DNA from: CAYVBE01 sp964572825
GTDB lineage: Bacteria > Planctomycetota > Brocadiia > SM23-32
Direction of reading: 5' to 3'
Assembly: GCA_964572825.1 (NCBI GenBank)
Contig: CAZNGS010000014.1
Coordinates: 1-64,000 of the forward strand
DNA: 64,000 bases
Shown here piece after piece: positions 18,453-26,928 of the stretch. The notes below the pieces were generated by a model that made no database searches, was not told the origin of the DNA, and was given only the letters and a program-made list of their open reading frames with translations. Each line of letters opens with the position of its first letter. Position 1 is the stretch's first letter. A program made the position numbers and the translations under genes.

Positions 18453-20063
18453 ATGGCAAACAGACGACTCATCACGCGCAGAACCGTACTGAAAGCCGCC
18501 GGCGCTTCGGCCCTTGGCGCGCTCGCCGCGCCGGCCCTTGGGGCAGCGTCTGAGACGGCGCCCCGTCGGCCGAACATCGTGCTGATCGTGGCGGACGACA
18601 TGGGATTCAGCGACCTGGGCTGCTACGGCGGCGAGATCGAGACGCCCGTGCTCGACGGGCTGGCGCGGGGCGGCATGCGCTTCACGCAGTTCTACTCCAA
18701 CGCCAAGTGCTCCCCCACCCGCAACTCGCTGCTGACCGGGCTCTACTGTGAGCAACTGGGCATCCACGTGGGGCCGCGGCGGATCAGCAACTGCGTGATG
18801 ATCCCCGAAGTGCTCAAGGCGGCCGGCTACCGCTCCTACGCCGCCGGCAAATGGCACGTTTACGGCCACCCCATGGACTGGGGGTTCGATCACTACTTCG
18901 GCTGCCTCGGCGGCGGGCATAACTACTTCAACCCCGGCCTGCAGAGGCCCGGCGAGCCCGAGCCCTATCGCAAGCGCGGGCGGCTGCGGGAGTTCGCCGA
19001 CGACCGCCAGAGCATCCAGCCGTTCACTCCGCCCGAGGGCTGGTACGCCACGGACGCCTACACCGACCGCGCCATCGGCTACCTCGAAGAGCACCACTGC
19101 CTCCATCCGGACCGGCCGTTCTTGCTCTACCTGGCCTACAACGCGCCGCACCTGCCGCTGCACGCGTGGCCGGAGGACATCGAAAAGTACCGCGGCCGCT
19201 ACATGGAGGGCTGGCGCGCGTTGCGCGAAGAGCGCTACCGACGGCAAGTCGAGGATGGCATCATCGATCCCCGCTGGGAACTCTCGCCGCAACAAGGCGG
19301 CGACTGGCGGGCCGAAGAGGACAAGGAGTTGGAAGATCTCAAGATGGCCACCTACGCGGCGATGGTCCATTGCATGGACCGCAACGTGGGCCGCCTGATG
19401 CAGCAGGTCCGCCGGATGGGCGCGGAACAGGACACGCTGGTGCTGTTCTTCTCCGACAACGGCGCCAACTCCTACGGCCCGGAGAAGACGCCGGGCATCC
19501 TGCCCGGGCCGCTCCACAGCTACTGGGGTTACGGTACCCCCTGGGCCAACATGAGCAATACCCCCTTCAAGCGCTACAAGCATTACGACATGGAGGGCGG
19601 CATCGCCACGCCCCTGATCGCCTACTGGCCCGCCGCGGTCGAGCCCGGCAGCATGAACCGCCAGCCCGGGCACGTCATCGATCTGATGCCCACCTGCATG
19701 GATCTGACCGGGGTGGAGTACCCGGAGAACTACCGCGGCTGGCGCGTGCTGCCGACCGAAGGCCGCAGCCTCGTGCCCTCCTTACGCGGCCGGCGGCGGG
19801 AGGGGCACGAGGCCCTCTACTGGGGCTTCGGCCTGGACGCCAGATGGCCCGACCGTGAGGTGCAGCGCGTGGTGCGGGAGGGCCGATGGAAGCTCTACCA
19901 CGACGCCTCCCGGGGCCAGGAACCCCGGCTTTTCGACCTGGAGGCCGACCGCACCGAGGTGCACGACCTCTCGGGCAGGCATCCCGACAGAACGCGCGAA
20001 CTGCTGGCGAAGTGGCACGCCTGGGCCGACCGCTGCGACGCCGACGCCGGCGTGCGCGGGTAG
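18453..20063 (+). CDS. Tat-exported formylglycine-dependent sulfatase (arylsulfatase type)
   Basis: 536 residues. A twin-arginine signal (ITRRTVLKAAGASALGALA, residues 7-25) sends it folded across the membrane. The sulfatase fold starts at PNIVLIVADDMGFSDLGCYG, with Asp48-Asp49 as metal ligands. CSPTR at 86-90 is the canonical C-x-P-x-R motif whose Cys86 becomes formylglycine. GKWH (about 133-136) and a later FFSDNG metal-binding segment complete the active site. Length is normal for the family. No maturation enzyme is in the window. It probably desulfates the polysaccharide attacked by the neighbouring enzymes. The ATG has GGAAGG about 8 bases upstream. A 146-bp gap separates it from the previous gene, the largest inside the run. 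Confidence 0.93.
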   Translation: MANRRLITRRTVLKAAGASALGALAAPALGAASETAPRRPNIVLIVADDMGFSDLGCYGGEIETPVLDGLARGGMRFTQFYSNAKCSPTRNSLLTGLYCEQLGIHVGPRRISNCVMIPEVLKAAGYRSYAAGKWHVYGHPMDWGFDHYFGCLGGGHNYFNPGLQRPGEPEPYRKRGRLREFADDRQSIQPFTPPEGWYATDAYTDRAIGYLEEHHCLHPDRPFLLYLAYNAPHLPLHAWPEDIEKYRGRYMEGWRALREERYRRQVEDGIIDPRWELSPQQGGDWRAEEDKELEDLKMATYAAMVHCMDRNVGRLMQQVRRMGAEQDTLVLFFSDNGANSYGPEKTPGILPGPLHSYWGYGTPWANMSNTPFKRYKHYDMEGGIATPLIAYWPAAVEPGSMNRQPGHVIDLMPTCMDLTGVEYPENYRGWRVLPTEGRSLVPSLRGRRREGHEALYWGFGLDARWPDREVQRVVREGRWKLYHDASRGQEPRLFDLEADRTEVHDLSGRHPDRTRELLAKWHAWADRCDADAGVRG

Positions 20064-20095
20064 GGCGATCCCCGAGACCAGGGAGGGCACGTGCA

Positions 20096-20407
20096 ATGAG
20101 CGGGAAGCCCGAGAGACGTCCACCGAACGTCGTCATGACCATCGCCGACGACCAGCGTTTCGACCTCCTGGGCGCCGCCGGGTGCTACCCGCAGCTCGAG
20201 ACCCCGGCGCAGGAGGCCCTCGCCGGGCGGGGCACGAACTTCGCGCACGCCTTCCACGTGGGTTCGACCCGGGCGGCCCTGTGCGCGGCCAACCCGCCAA
20301 TGCCGACGATCACGACCGGGGCGCCGCCGCGGTGTTCGCCGTCTCGACCGTGCGGGCTCGGAATGAGGCCGGGATTCAGGACGGAAGGGAGAAGGTGGAG
20401 AGGATTC
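20096..20407 (+). pseudogene. scar: sulfatase N-terminal fragment joined to the last ~30 codons of a lost module protein
   Basis: From the ATG at 20096 (good AGGGAGGG site) the frame reads as a second sulfatase: PPNVVMTIADDQRFDLLG, then LETPAQEALAGRGTNFAHAF and GSTRAALCA. It departs from the family at the Cys of the active-site C-x-P-x-R. From about 20290, in the next frame, the DNA reads ANADDHDRGAAAVFAVST. This matches the end of the module proteins (compare SANDEEHDWGTPAVLAVTTG at the end of the gene at 2581). The tail frame ends just inside the next gene. The simplest reading is a deletion that removed the rest of the sulfatase and nearly all of a module protein. The sulfatase frame runs on without a stop into the SGNH gene, so a fused product is possible. 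Confidence 0.75.
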
Positions 20408-21652
20408 ATGCGCAAGATCGTCACCGCAATTGTGGTCGCGCTGATCGTTCTGGAGGCGTCCGTCGCTGCGGCCGGGGAGGCAAAACTGCCGCTGCGGAAT
20501 GGCTCCCGTGTGCTCTACATCGGCAACAGCCTGACCGGCGGGGGACCGGGCGGCATCGGGGGCTACGTGGAAGCCGCACTGGAGGCCGGTTACCTGCCCG
20601 AAAGCCCCCTCGCCGGGACCCACCTGCCGGACATCCACACGCGCCGGCTGTCGAAGTGGGGCAAAGGGCTGGACGTCCACTACGCGGTGGAGAACTACGT
20701 GAGCGATAAGTCAAATCCGGATTACTACACGGACCTGCCGGATAAGAAGCTGAACGCGATCCAGCAGATCCGCGCCGGCCTCGACGGCGAGCCCTGGGAC
20801 GTCGTAGTGCTGCAGGGGTGGCGCTTCGACTCCGATGAGGACCCCCGCGAGCTGTTCAACTACGTGCGTCGTTTCGATCAGGTGATCCGCCAGGCAAACG
20901 CGCAGACCGTGTTGATGATGCGCTGGCCGGTGAACCCGAACGAAAAGCACAGGAAGTACTCCCGCGCCCAGGGGCAGCGGCTCATCGAGAACTATACCCG
21001 GATCGGCCGGGAACTGGGCGCTCCGGTGGTCCCCCTGTGCGTGATCTGGACGAGCCTCAGCCAGAACCCGCCCCGCCCGGACCTGGGCCCGAGTTTCCTC
21101 TGGGGAGACCTGGTCCACCAGAACGAGATCGGCAAGGCGGTCAACGCCTACACCTTCGCGGCCGTCTTCTCGCGCCGTTCGCCGGTCGGCCTCAGGCTCA
21201 GCTACCGCGGCTATGACGAGACGGAAGATCCAGGATTGGACCGCGCCCTGGAGGAGCGCGTGTGGAAGGTGCTGCGGGAGCGCAAGCCCTGGGCGGGCAA
21301 CCCCGACTATCGACCGCCCCCCGCTTCCGGCAGCGCGAGCGCCACCTACGATCCCGCCGACGGGAGCGTCAGGATCACCATCCGGGGCGAGGCCAGCGGG
21401 GTGCGTTTCGGCTCTCCGGGCTTTGGATTGGGCAAGGGTCTGCTGCGCGAATCGGCGGCGAAGGTCGGCGGCGCCGGCCCGGTGCAGTCCGACACGGAAA
21501 TCATCGCCTGGTACGACCCCGATGGATTGGAACCCGGAAGCTATGACCTGGGACCGCTGGTGAAGCCGGGTTCCCCGGCCGAAGACCTCCTGCTCTCCTG
21601 CACGCCGCGGGAAGGTCCTTCGGCCACCGGCTTGGTGGGGTTGCGGCGATGA
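20408..21652 (+). CDS. exported SGNH-like hydrolase
   Basis: 414 residues with a signal peptide (about 1-22, MRKIVTAIVVALIVLEASVAAA). SGNH block I is VLYIGNSLTGG (Ser41). WDVVVLQGW matches the strand after block II. GDLVHQNEIG holds the catalytic Asp-x-x-His, followed by the RRSPVGL signature shared with the genes at 8688 and 21734. Of the three, only this one keeps the Asp. Residues ~305-414 form a small beta domain. The ATG at 20408 follows GGAGAGG, a site probably inherited from the gene deleted upstream. The same frame is open back to 19886. Likely a carbohydrate esterase; substrate unknown. Confidence 0.8.
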   Translation: MRKIVTAIVVALIVLEASVAAAGEAKLPLRNGSRVLYIGNSLTGGGPGGIGGYVEAALEAGYLPESPLAGTHLPDIHTRRLSKWGKGLDVHYAVENYVSDKSNPDYYTDLPDKKLNAIQQIRAGLDGEPWDVVVLQGWRFDSDEDPRELFNYVRRFDQVIRQANAQTVLMMRWPVNPNEKHRKYSRAQGQRLIENYTRIGRELGAPVVPLCVIWTSLSQNPPRPDLGPSFLWGDLVHQNEIGKAVNAYTFAAVFSRRSPVGLRLSYRGYDETEDPGLDRALEERVWKVLRERKPWAGNPDYRPPPASGSASATYDPADGSVRITIRGEASGVRFGSPGFGLGKGLLRESAAKVGGAGPVQSDTEIIAWYDPDGLEPGSYDLGPLVKPGSPAEDLLLSCTPREGPSATGLVGLRR

Positions 21653-21733
21653 ACGCGCTTCTACGTTGCGCAACGGCGTTGCGGCGTTTTGGGAAGGGTT
21701 TACTCTCAAGAGTTCTGTGGTAAGGTGATGAGC

Positions 21734-22723
21734 ATGAGAAGCATCTGCGTTTTGACAACGGGTCTGTTGATCGTCGCAATCACGATTGGGTGCACGGGCG
21801 TCGAGAGGAGTGACAGGGCGGGACGAACCGTGCGTTCTTACCACATCGGCAACAGCCTCACCGCCCAGTTCCTGCGTTGTTTTCCGCAGACCGATTTCGC
21901 CCCGAACGGTCCGGCCATCGAACTGATCTCCGATCAGCTTGACCTGGACTGGCAGTACGGGTATGACCTCATCGCCGGGGCGCCTCTGCACTGGCATTGG
22001 TCACACCCCCAGGACGGCAACACGCACGGCGGGTTCGGCCAGTTCCCCGAGGCCCTGCCCGGCCATGACTGGGATTTCATTACTCTGCAGCCACACAACA
22101 GCCGGCTCGGGTTGGAGGGCGAGGAGGGTGGCGACGTCACCGTGGCATCCCGGATGGTCGGGATGGCCCTCGAGAACCCACGGAATCGGGATATGCGTGT
22201 CTACATCTACTCCTCGTGGGTCAAGCGGCCCAAGCAGCGCAACGAAGAGGGCGATATCGTCCGGGTGGAACCGGTTGACTTCGAGAAGGAGTGGTTGGCG
22301 CAGAACGACCCACCGAAGATATTCACCCGGCAGTATTTCGAAGCGCTGGTGGACGCTTTGAACTCGACAGATGAGCTCCAGGAGCTGGTGCATCCGGTTC
22401 GGCTGATTCCCGTGGGGGACGTCCTGCTCGCGCTGGACCGTCGGCTGCGCGACGGGGCCATGGAAGACCTCGACCCGACCACTGAGCCCGTCGACATCAA
22501 CGATGCCTACGCCGGCGGCATTCACCTGAACCCCATCGGCCAGGTCGTGATCGCCTCCACCTGGTATGCGACCCTTTTCGGTCGTAGCCCGGTGGGTTTG
22601 GACCTGCGGCCGTTGCTGGAAGACACTGGACTGCACCTGTCGGACGAGCAGATGCACATCATCCAGGAGACCGCCTGGGATGTGGTCAGGCACCATCCGA
22701 TGACGGGCGTTTCAGGGGAGTGA
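21734..22723 (+). CDS. SGNH-like lipoprotein
   Basis: 329 residues. The signal peptide ends in ITIGC, so Cys20 is the expected lipidation site. SGNH block I is YHIGNSLTAQ (Ser41). The C-terminal block is GGIHLNPIGQ with the predicted His but Gly in place of the Asp, then LFGRSPVGLDL. No extra domains. I chose the ATG at 21734 because AAGGTG lies 6 bases upstream; the ATG at 21728 touches that site. It overlaps nothing and is followed after 50 bp by a beta-helix gene. Probably an anchored esterase acting on the same glycan as its neighbours, but the incomplete triad leaves activity open. Confidence 0.75.
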   Translation: MRSICVLTTGLLIVAITIGCTGVERSDRAGRTVRSYHIGNSLTAQFLRCFPQTDFAPNGPAIELISDQLDLDWQYGYDLIAGAPLHWHWSHPQDGNTHGGFGQFPEALPGHDWDFITLQPHNSRLGLEGEEGGDVTVASRMVGMALENPRNRDMRVYIYSSWVKRPKQRNEEGDIVRVEPVDFEKEWLAQNDPPKIFTRQYFEALVDALNSTDELQELVHPVRLIPVGDVLLALDRRLRDGAMEDLDPTTEPVDINDAYAGGIHLNPIGQVVIASTWYATLFGRSPVGLDLRPLLEDTGLHLSDEQMHIIQETAWDVVRHHPMTGVSGE

Positions 22724-22773
22724 GAAATCGAACTCAGCGGAGGTGCCTGCAACAGCCATCGGGAAGGAGACCC

Positions 22774-25557
22774 ATGAGCATGCGTACTGAGGTGGACGGT
22801 GCCGACGAACCCGACCGGGCCTCGGATGGTCCCGGCTACGCGGGGCTTCTGGCAAAACACTGGTTCGAAGACCTGTACGTGGCGGAAGGACGTCAGTTCT
22901 CATCGGTCATCCTCCCGGAGAACGCGACGCGCCCTGCAGAGCCCCTTGATCTGCCAAGGGGGGAGGTCGATCTGGCCGGCATTCCATGGGAGATCGCGCG
23001 CAAGCCGATTGTGCTCGAAGCGGGGGACTCGACGCGCCAGATCCCCATAGACAACCGCTTTCAGTCACTCCACGTGCTTCATGCATTTGAGCCCGGAATG
23101 GTGGTGGACCGCTGGCGGGGGCGGGTCCTTACCAGCGTAAAACGGGGGACTCCCCGACCGCCGATGGTCACCGTGCTCGAGTACGCGCTGCGGTATGAAG
23201 ACGGCACAGAACTGACCATTCCGGTGCGCTGGGGAGAAGCCATCGAGGGGCTGCAACGGCGGACCTTCGGGCCGGTCAGCATGTTTATCGGTGATCTACC
23301 GTGGGCATCGGTGGCGTGGACCGGCGAGCATGACCCCGGCCGCGACCTGCGCCCGGTCGTCTACGCATTCTGTTGGCCCAACCCCTACCCGGAGAAGACG
23401 GTGGAGTCCCTTGACCTCCGAAACGTGGGGGAAAGAAACGATGCCGGCACGGGAAGGATCTTTGCGGTTTGCACTGGAGAGGGGCGACGGAAAGGTGATT
23501 TCCGTTACGTTGCGCCGGACGGTTCCGACGGATCCCCGGGCACGTTCGAGGCCCCTTGGGCGACTCTGCACCATGCCGCGCGGAACCTGGCTGCCGGGGA
23601 CGCGGTTTTCGTGCGCGGTGGGCGCTACGAGATCAAGCAAGTCCTTTCACCGCATAGCCCCGGCACCCCGGATGCCTGGACCCATTACGTGGGATATCCC
23701 GGCGAGACGGCCGTCGTGCACGGTTTCCAGGTCTCGACGGACAGCGCGGAAAATGAGATCACCTATGACAACGGTGAAGAGGTCACCACCCTCGCCTCTC
23801 GCACCGGCGTGGTTCACGTGCATGATCGATCCTGCTTGCGCATCTGTAACCTGCACATCCACGATGCCAGCTACCAGGGCCTGGGAGTGTCGGGACTGAG
23901 CCACCACGTTGACCTGCTTTACAACCACATCCACCGGACCGTTAGCTGCGGCCTGGGGATATGGGGCACCCACGAGCAGCCTCTGCGCGATGTACGTATC
24001 ATCGGCAACAAGGTGCTCAACGCCTACGACTCCGAGTTGCTGCTGACGAGCACCGACCCCGGCTGGCAGGCACGTTCCCGGGAACGCTTCCGGCGGATCG
24101 GCAAGCCCCAGGCAGACGAGAACCTGGACGTGGGTAGAACCGACGGATTCGAGCTGGCCTACAACGAGGTCTCGTGGGGCGCCAAGGAGGGCATCGACTG
24201 CAAAGGTTCGGTTCGAAACGGAACTATCCACCACAACTACGTGCACGACTCCTTCGTCTACACCGCCTTCAAAGGCGGGAAAGTCGGCATCTACATCGAC
24301 TCATGGGGGAGCGATCAGTACAGCTATGACATCAGGGATAACGTCGTCGAGCGTTGCGGGACTGGAGTCATGCTGCGCAACGAAGGAGGTAGCCCGCTCT
24401 ACGATGTCGAGGTCCATCGGAACATCATCCGGGACAATTACTGGGCCGGCATACTTATCGATGCTATTCAAACCCATCAGGGCGCTCTTCACGACCTCCG
24501 CATCGTGAACAACACGCTTTATCACAACGGCCATCTGGCGGGCCACACCGGCCCCGCGGGAGGCATACGCATCGCTTCCTCGACCCGGCGCCTGCACGAG
24601 GTGACGATCCGTAACAACATCATCGCTGAGAGCCGTGACTACCCCGTCTGCCACACCTGGAACTGTGACCTGCGCGGGGCCGACATCCTGATTGACTATA
24701 ACCTCATCACCCCCTGGACCCTGGGCGAGCTACAAGCGGATCCGGGGCAGTGGGTACGAACATTCGGGCAGTTTCCGGTCCTGGCTCGCCCGAACCTTAT
24801 CGCTCCCGCGAACTACAACTTCTATCCGGCCGCGGATTCGCCGGCGGTGGACGCCGGCCATCCTTCTCCATGCTACCGCGATCCCGATGGCACACGCGCA
24901 GACATCGGGGCTGTGCCGCTGACACAGGCGCTGGCCGTGCTTCCCTATCGAGGGGAGTCGCCCTGCCCTGATGCTGACCCATCCGAGTGGGACGAGGTGG
25001 CGCCCCCGGAACTGCCCGGCCGCACGGCCACAGCGCGGCACGTGAAGCTGTGCTGGAACCAGCAGGGCCTCTACGGTGTGGTCCACGCAGAGGACGGCAA
25101 CCCGGGCAATGCCGTCCCGCCGGCCTGGGGACGAATGGACGGAGTGGCGCTCTGCCTGCAAAAGGACGGGAGGGGCCGGGACCAGCTCAACGATGAGAGC
25201 TATATTCACTGGATCGGCCCCAATCCCAACGGCGAGGCCGGTGCAGCCGCGGTCTACCGGCCTGCGGGGAAATGGTTCAAGTGGCCGGCGGAACGCATGC
25301 GGGAGGCGGCGGATCCCGGAATCCGTGCTCAATGGAAACCCGTCTCTGGCGGTTACGTGATGGAATTCTCCATTCCGGCCGAGTCGCTCGCGCCGCTTCG
25401 GCTGCAAAAAGGCACGACCGTGCCTCTCTACTACCGACTCGCCAGGGGAGGAGATACGATCGAGGAGTTCTGCCGCCCCGCGGTGGCAGGCAAGGAGGAC
25501 AACTGGCTTAACCCCCGGAGCTGGTCCTTTGTCCGGCTGGGGCGGGAGTCGCGCTGA
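22774..25557 (+). CDS. beta-helix protein with one shared module and a C-terminal CBM9-like domain, no evident signal peptide
   Basis: 927 residues. The N-terminal ~235 residues are a diverged copy of the shared module (FQSLHVLHAFEPG, PPMVTVLEYALRYEDG, FCWPNPYPEKTVESLDL, RIFAVCTG). Residues ~240-735 form a beta-helix starting YVAPDGSDGSPGTFEAPW, with the same HHNYVHDSF and GIYIDS coils as its paralogues. Where those carry a second module, this one ends in a CBM9-like domain (~735-927; HVKLCWNQQGLYGVVHAED ... GYVMEFSIPAESL). The ATG at 22774 has GGAAGGAG upstream. The N-terminus is hydrophilic, and an upstream frame start at 22720 adds only basic residues. Either export fails or the 5' end has been altered. 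Confidence 0.8.
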   Translation: MSMRTEVDGADEPDRASDGPGYAGLLAKHWFEDLYVAEGRQFSSVILPENATRPAEPLDLPRGEVDLAGIPWEIARKPIVLEAGDSTRQIPIDNRFQSLHVLHAFEPGMVVDRWRGRVLTSVKRGTPRPPMVTVLEYALRYEDGTELTIPVRWGEAIEGLQRRTFGPVSMFIGDLPWASVAWTGEHDPGRDLRPVVYAFCWPNPYPEKTVESLDLRNVGERNDAGTGRIFAVCTGEGRRKGDFRYVAPDGSDGSPGTFEAPWATLHHAARNLAAGDAVFVRGGRYEIKQVLSPHSPGTPDAWTHYVGYPGETAVVHGFQVSTDSAENEITYDNGEEVTTLASRTGVVHVHDRSCLRICNLHIHDASYQGLGVSGLSHHVDLLYNHIHRTVSCGLGIWGTHEQPLRDVRIIGNKVLNAYDSELLLTSTDPGWQARSRERFRRIGKPQADENLDVGRTDGFELAYNEVSWGAKEGIDCKGSVRNGTIHHNYVHDSFVYTAFKGGKVGIYIDSWGSDQYSYDIRDNVVERCGTGVMLRNEGGSPLYDVEVHRNIIRDNYWAGILIDAIQTHQGALHDLRIVNNTLYHNGHLAGHTGPAGGIRIASSTRRLHEVTIRNNIIAESRDYPVCHTWNCDLRGADILIDYNLITPWTLGELQADPGQWVRTFGQFPVLARPNLIAPANYNFYPAADSPAVDAGHPSPCYRDPDGTRADIGAVPLTQALAVLPYRGESPCPDADPSEWDEVAPPELPGRTATARHVKLCWNQQGLYGVVHAEDGNPGNAVPPAWGRMDGVALCLQKDGRGRDQLNDESYIHWIGPNPNGEAGAAAVYRPAGKWFKWPAERMREAADPGIRAQWKPVSGGYVMEFSIPAESLAPLRLQKGTTVPLYYRLARGGDTIEEFCRPAVAGKEDNWLNPRSWSFVRLGRESR

Positions 25558-25628
25558 GAACGTGCCAGATGTGTGCTTTGATTTCGCAGCAGGCCTCCGT
25601 GACATGGAAAAGAGGGAGAGTAACTGTT

Positions 25629-26849
25629 ATGAAGGGCTTAGACTGGCGAACGCTGTTCCGCGGAGTTTCGTTTGTGGTATTAATGGTAGTTCTTGGTGCA
25701 ATTCTTCTGAAAGGTACCGCCGTGCGGGCAAGCAACCAGTCGAAAAGCGAGAATCAGCAAAGAGCAATGGCATTCGGCACGAACTTCTGGTGGATCGGAT
25801 GGGGCGGTGGCACCGCCGACCCGTTCAGGGATGGCTACCGGAACGTGACCGGCGCGAACCCGTGGAAACCGGAATGGATCGGGGAGATCAAAAACTCCCC
25901 GTACCGGGTGCTGCGCATGATGGACTGGAACCAGACCAACAGCGCGCAGAAGAAGCACCCCGGCCTGAGGTGGGCGGACCGCCGGAAGAAAAGCGACACG
26001 GTGCAGCAGCCGATGGCCTACGAGTGGCAGATAGATTTCTGCAACCGCACCGGCAAGGACCTCTGGCTGTGCCTCCCCCATTTCGCCGGTGAGGACCCTG
26101 AATACCTCCACAATCTGGCCGAACTGGTCCACGAGCAGCTTGACCCGCATCTGCTGGTCTACCTCGAGTACTCCAACGAGGTGTGGAACGGGATGTTCGA
26201 CCAGACCGGGTTCGCCATCCGGCGGGGCAAGGAGATGGGTCTGGATGAGCGCACTCACGCGGCCGGGCAGAAGTACCTTGTGTACTGCTCGGTGCGCATC
26301 TGGCAGGCCTTCGACGATGTCTTCGGGGAAGACGCCGATCGGCTGGTCCGGGTTCTGTCCGGGCAGCGGGGCGGGGGCCAGCTCAACCCGCAGTTGGAGG
26401 CCCTCGCGGATGAGGCGATCAACCCCGCAGGCCTGGACTTCGACATCTGGGCGACCAACGCCTACTTCGGCCACCACACGGAATCCTGGTCAGAGCTGGA
26501 GTCGGCCCTGGACGAGACGGTGGAGAAGATCGCCAATCTGCGCGCACGTGTGCCGGCGGACGTGGACCTGGTCTGCTACGAGGGCGGCCAGCACATCTGG
26601 GATAAAAAGTATGCCTGCGACTGGAACACCGACCCGCGCATGTACGAGCTGTACACGGAATTCTTCGACAAAGTCTCGCCGCATTTCGACCTGTTCATGC
26701 ACTACGTCCACGTGGGCACGGGCGGTGAGGGCAACGCCAATCAGTGGGGCGCGAAGATGCGCATCAATCAACCCCTGGAGGAAGCCCATAAGTGGCGGGC
26801 GATCCTGCACTGGGCGGAAAGACATCCCGCACCACGCTACAGACCGTAG
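25629..26849 (+). CDS. exported clan GH-A-like glycosidase, short
   Basis: 406 residues. A signal peptide or membrane anchor covers ~10-34 (LFRGVSFVVLMVVLGAILL). A TIM-barrel-like domain follows. LEYSNEVWN places Asn183-Glu184 as the likely acid/base pair, and CYEGGQHIW places Glu318 as the nucleophile. The CYEGG motif echoes the YEGGNYH of the genes at 10762 and 13088, but the rest is not obviously alignable. It lacks accessory domains. The ATG at 25629 follows GGGAGAG by 8 bases. Base composition at the 5' end is less GC-rich than in its neighbours. GH family not assigned. Confidence 0.72.
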   Translation: MKGLDWRTLFRGVSFVVLMVVLGAILLKGTAVRASNQSKSENQQRAMAFGTNFWWIGWGGGTADPFRDGYRNVTGANPWKPEWIGEIKNSPYRVLRMMDWNQTNSAQKKHPGLRWADRRKKSDTVQQPMAYEWQIDFCNRTGKDLWLCLPHFAGEDPEYLHNLAELVHEQLDPHLLVYLEYSNEVWNGMFDQTGFAIRRGKEMGLDERTHAAGQKYLVYCSVRIWQAFDDVFGEDADRLVRVLSGQRGGGQLNPQLEALADEAINPAGLDFDIWATNAYFGHHTESWSELESALDETVEKIANLRARVPADVDLVCYEGGQHIWDKKYACDWNTDPRMYELYTEFFDKVSPHFDLFMHYVHVGTGGEGNANQWGAKMRINQPLEEAHKWRAILHWAERHPAPRYRP

Positions 26850-26928
26850 GGCGGCGGTAACGGCCCGGAGTTCAGCCGATGCTTGTGACGGCCAGGAGCC
26901 GGGGACGCCGCATGCCCTTGATAGAGAG

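Noticed and set aside
26089..26928. Upstream extension of the truncated propeller frame into the gene at 25629
   Set aside because: This part overlaps a well-supported glycosidase in another frame and reads as Ser/Thr/Arg-rich noise. It is only an open frame, not the missing head domain.
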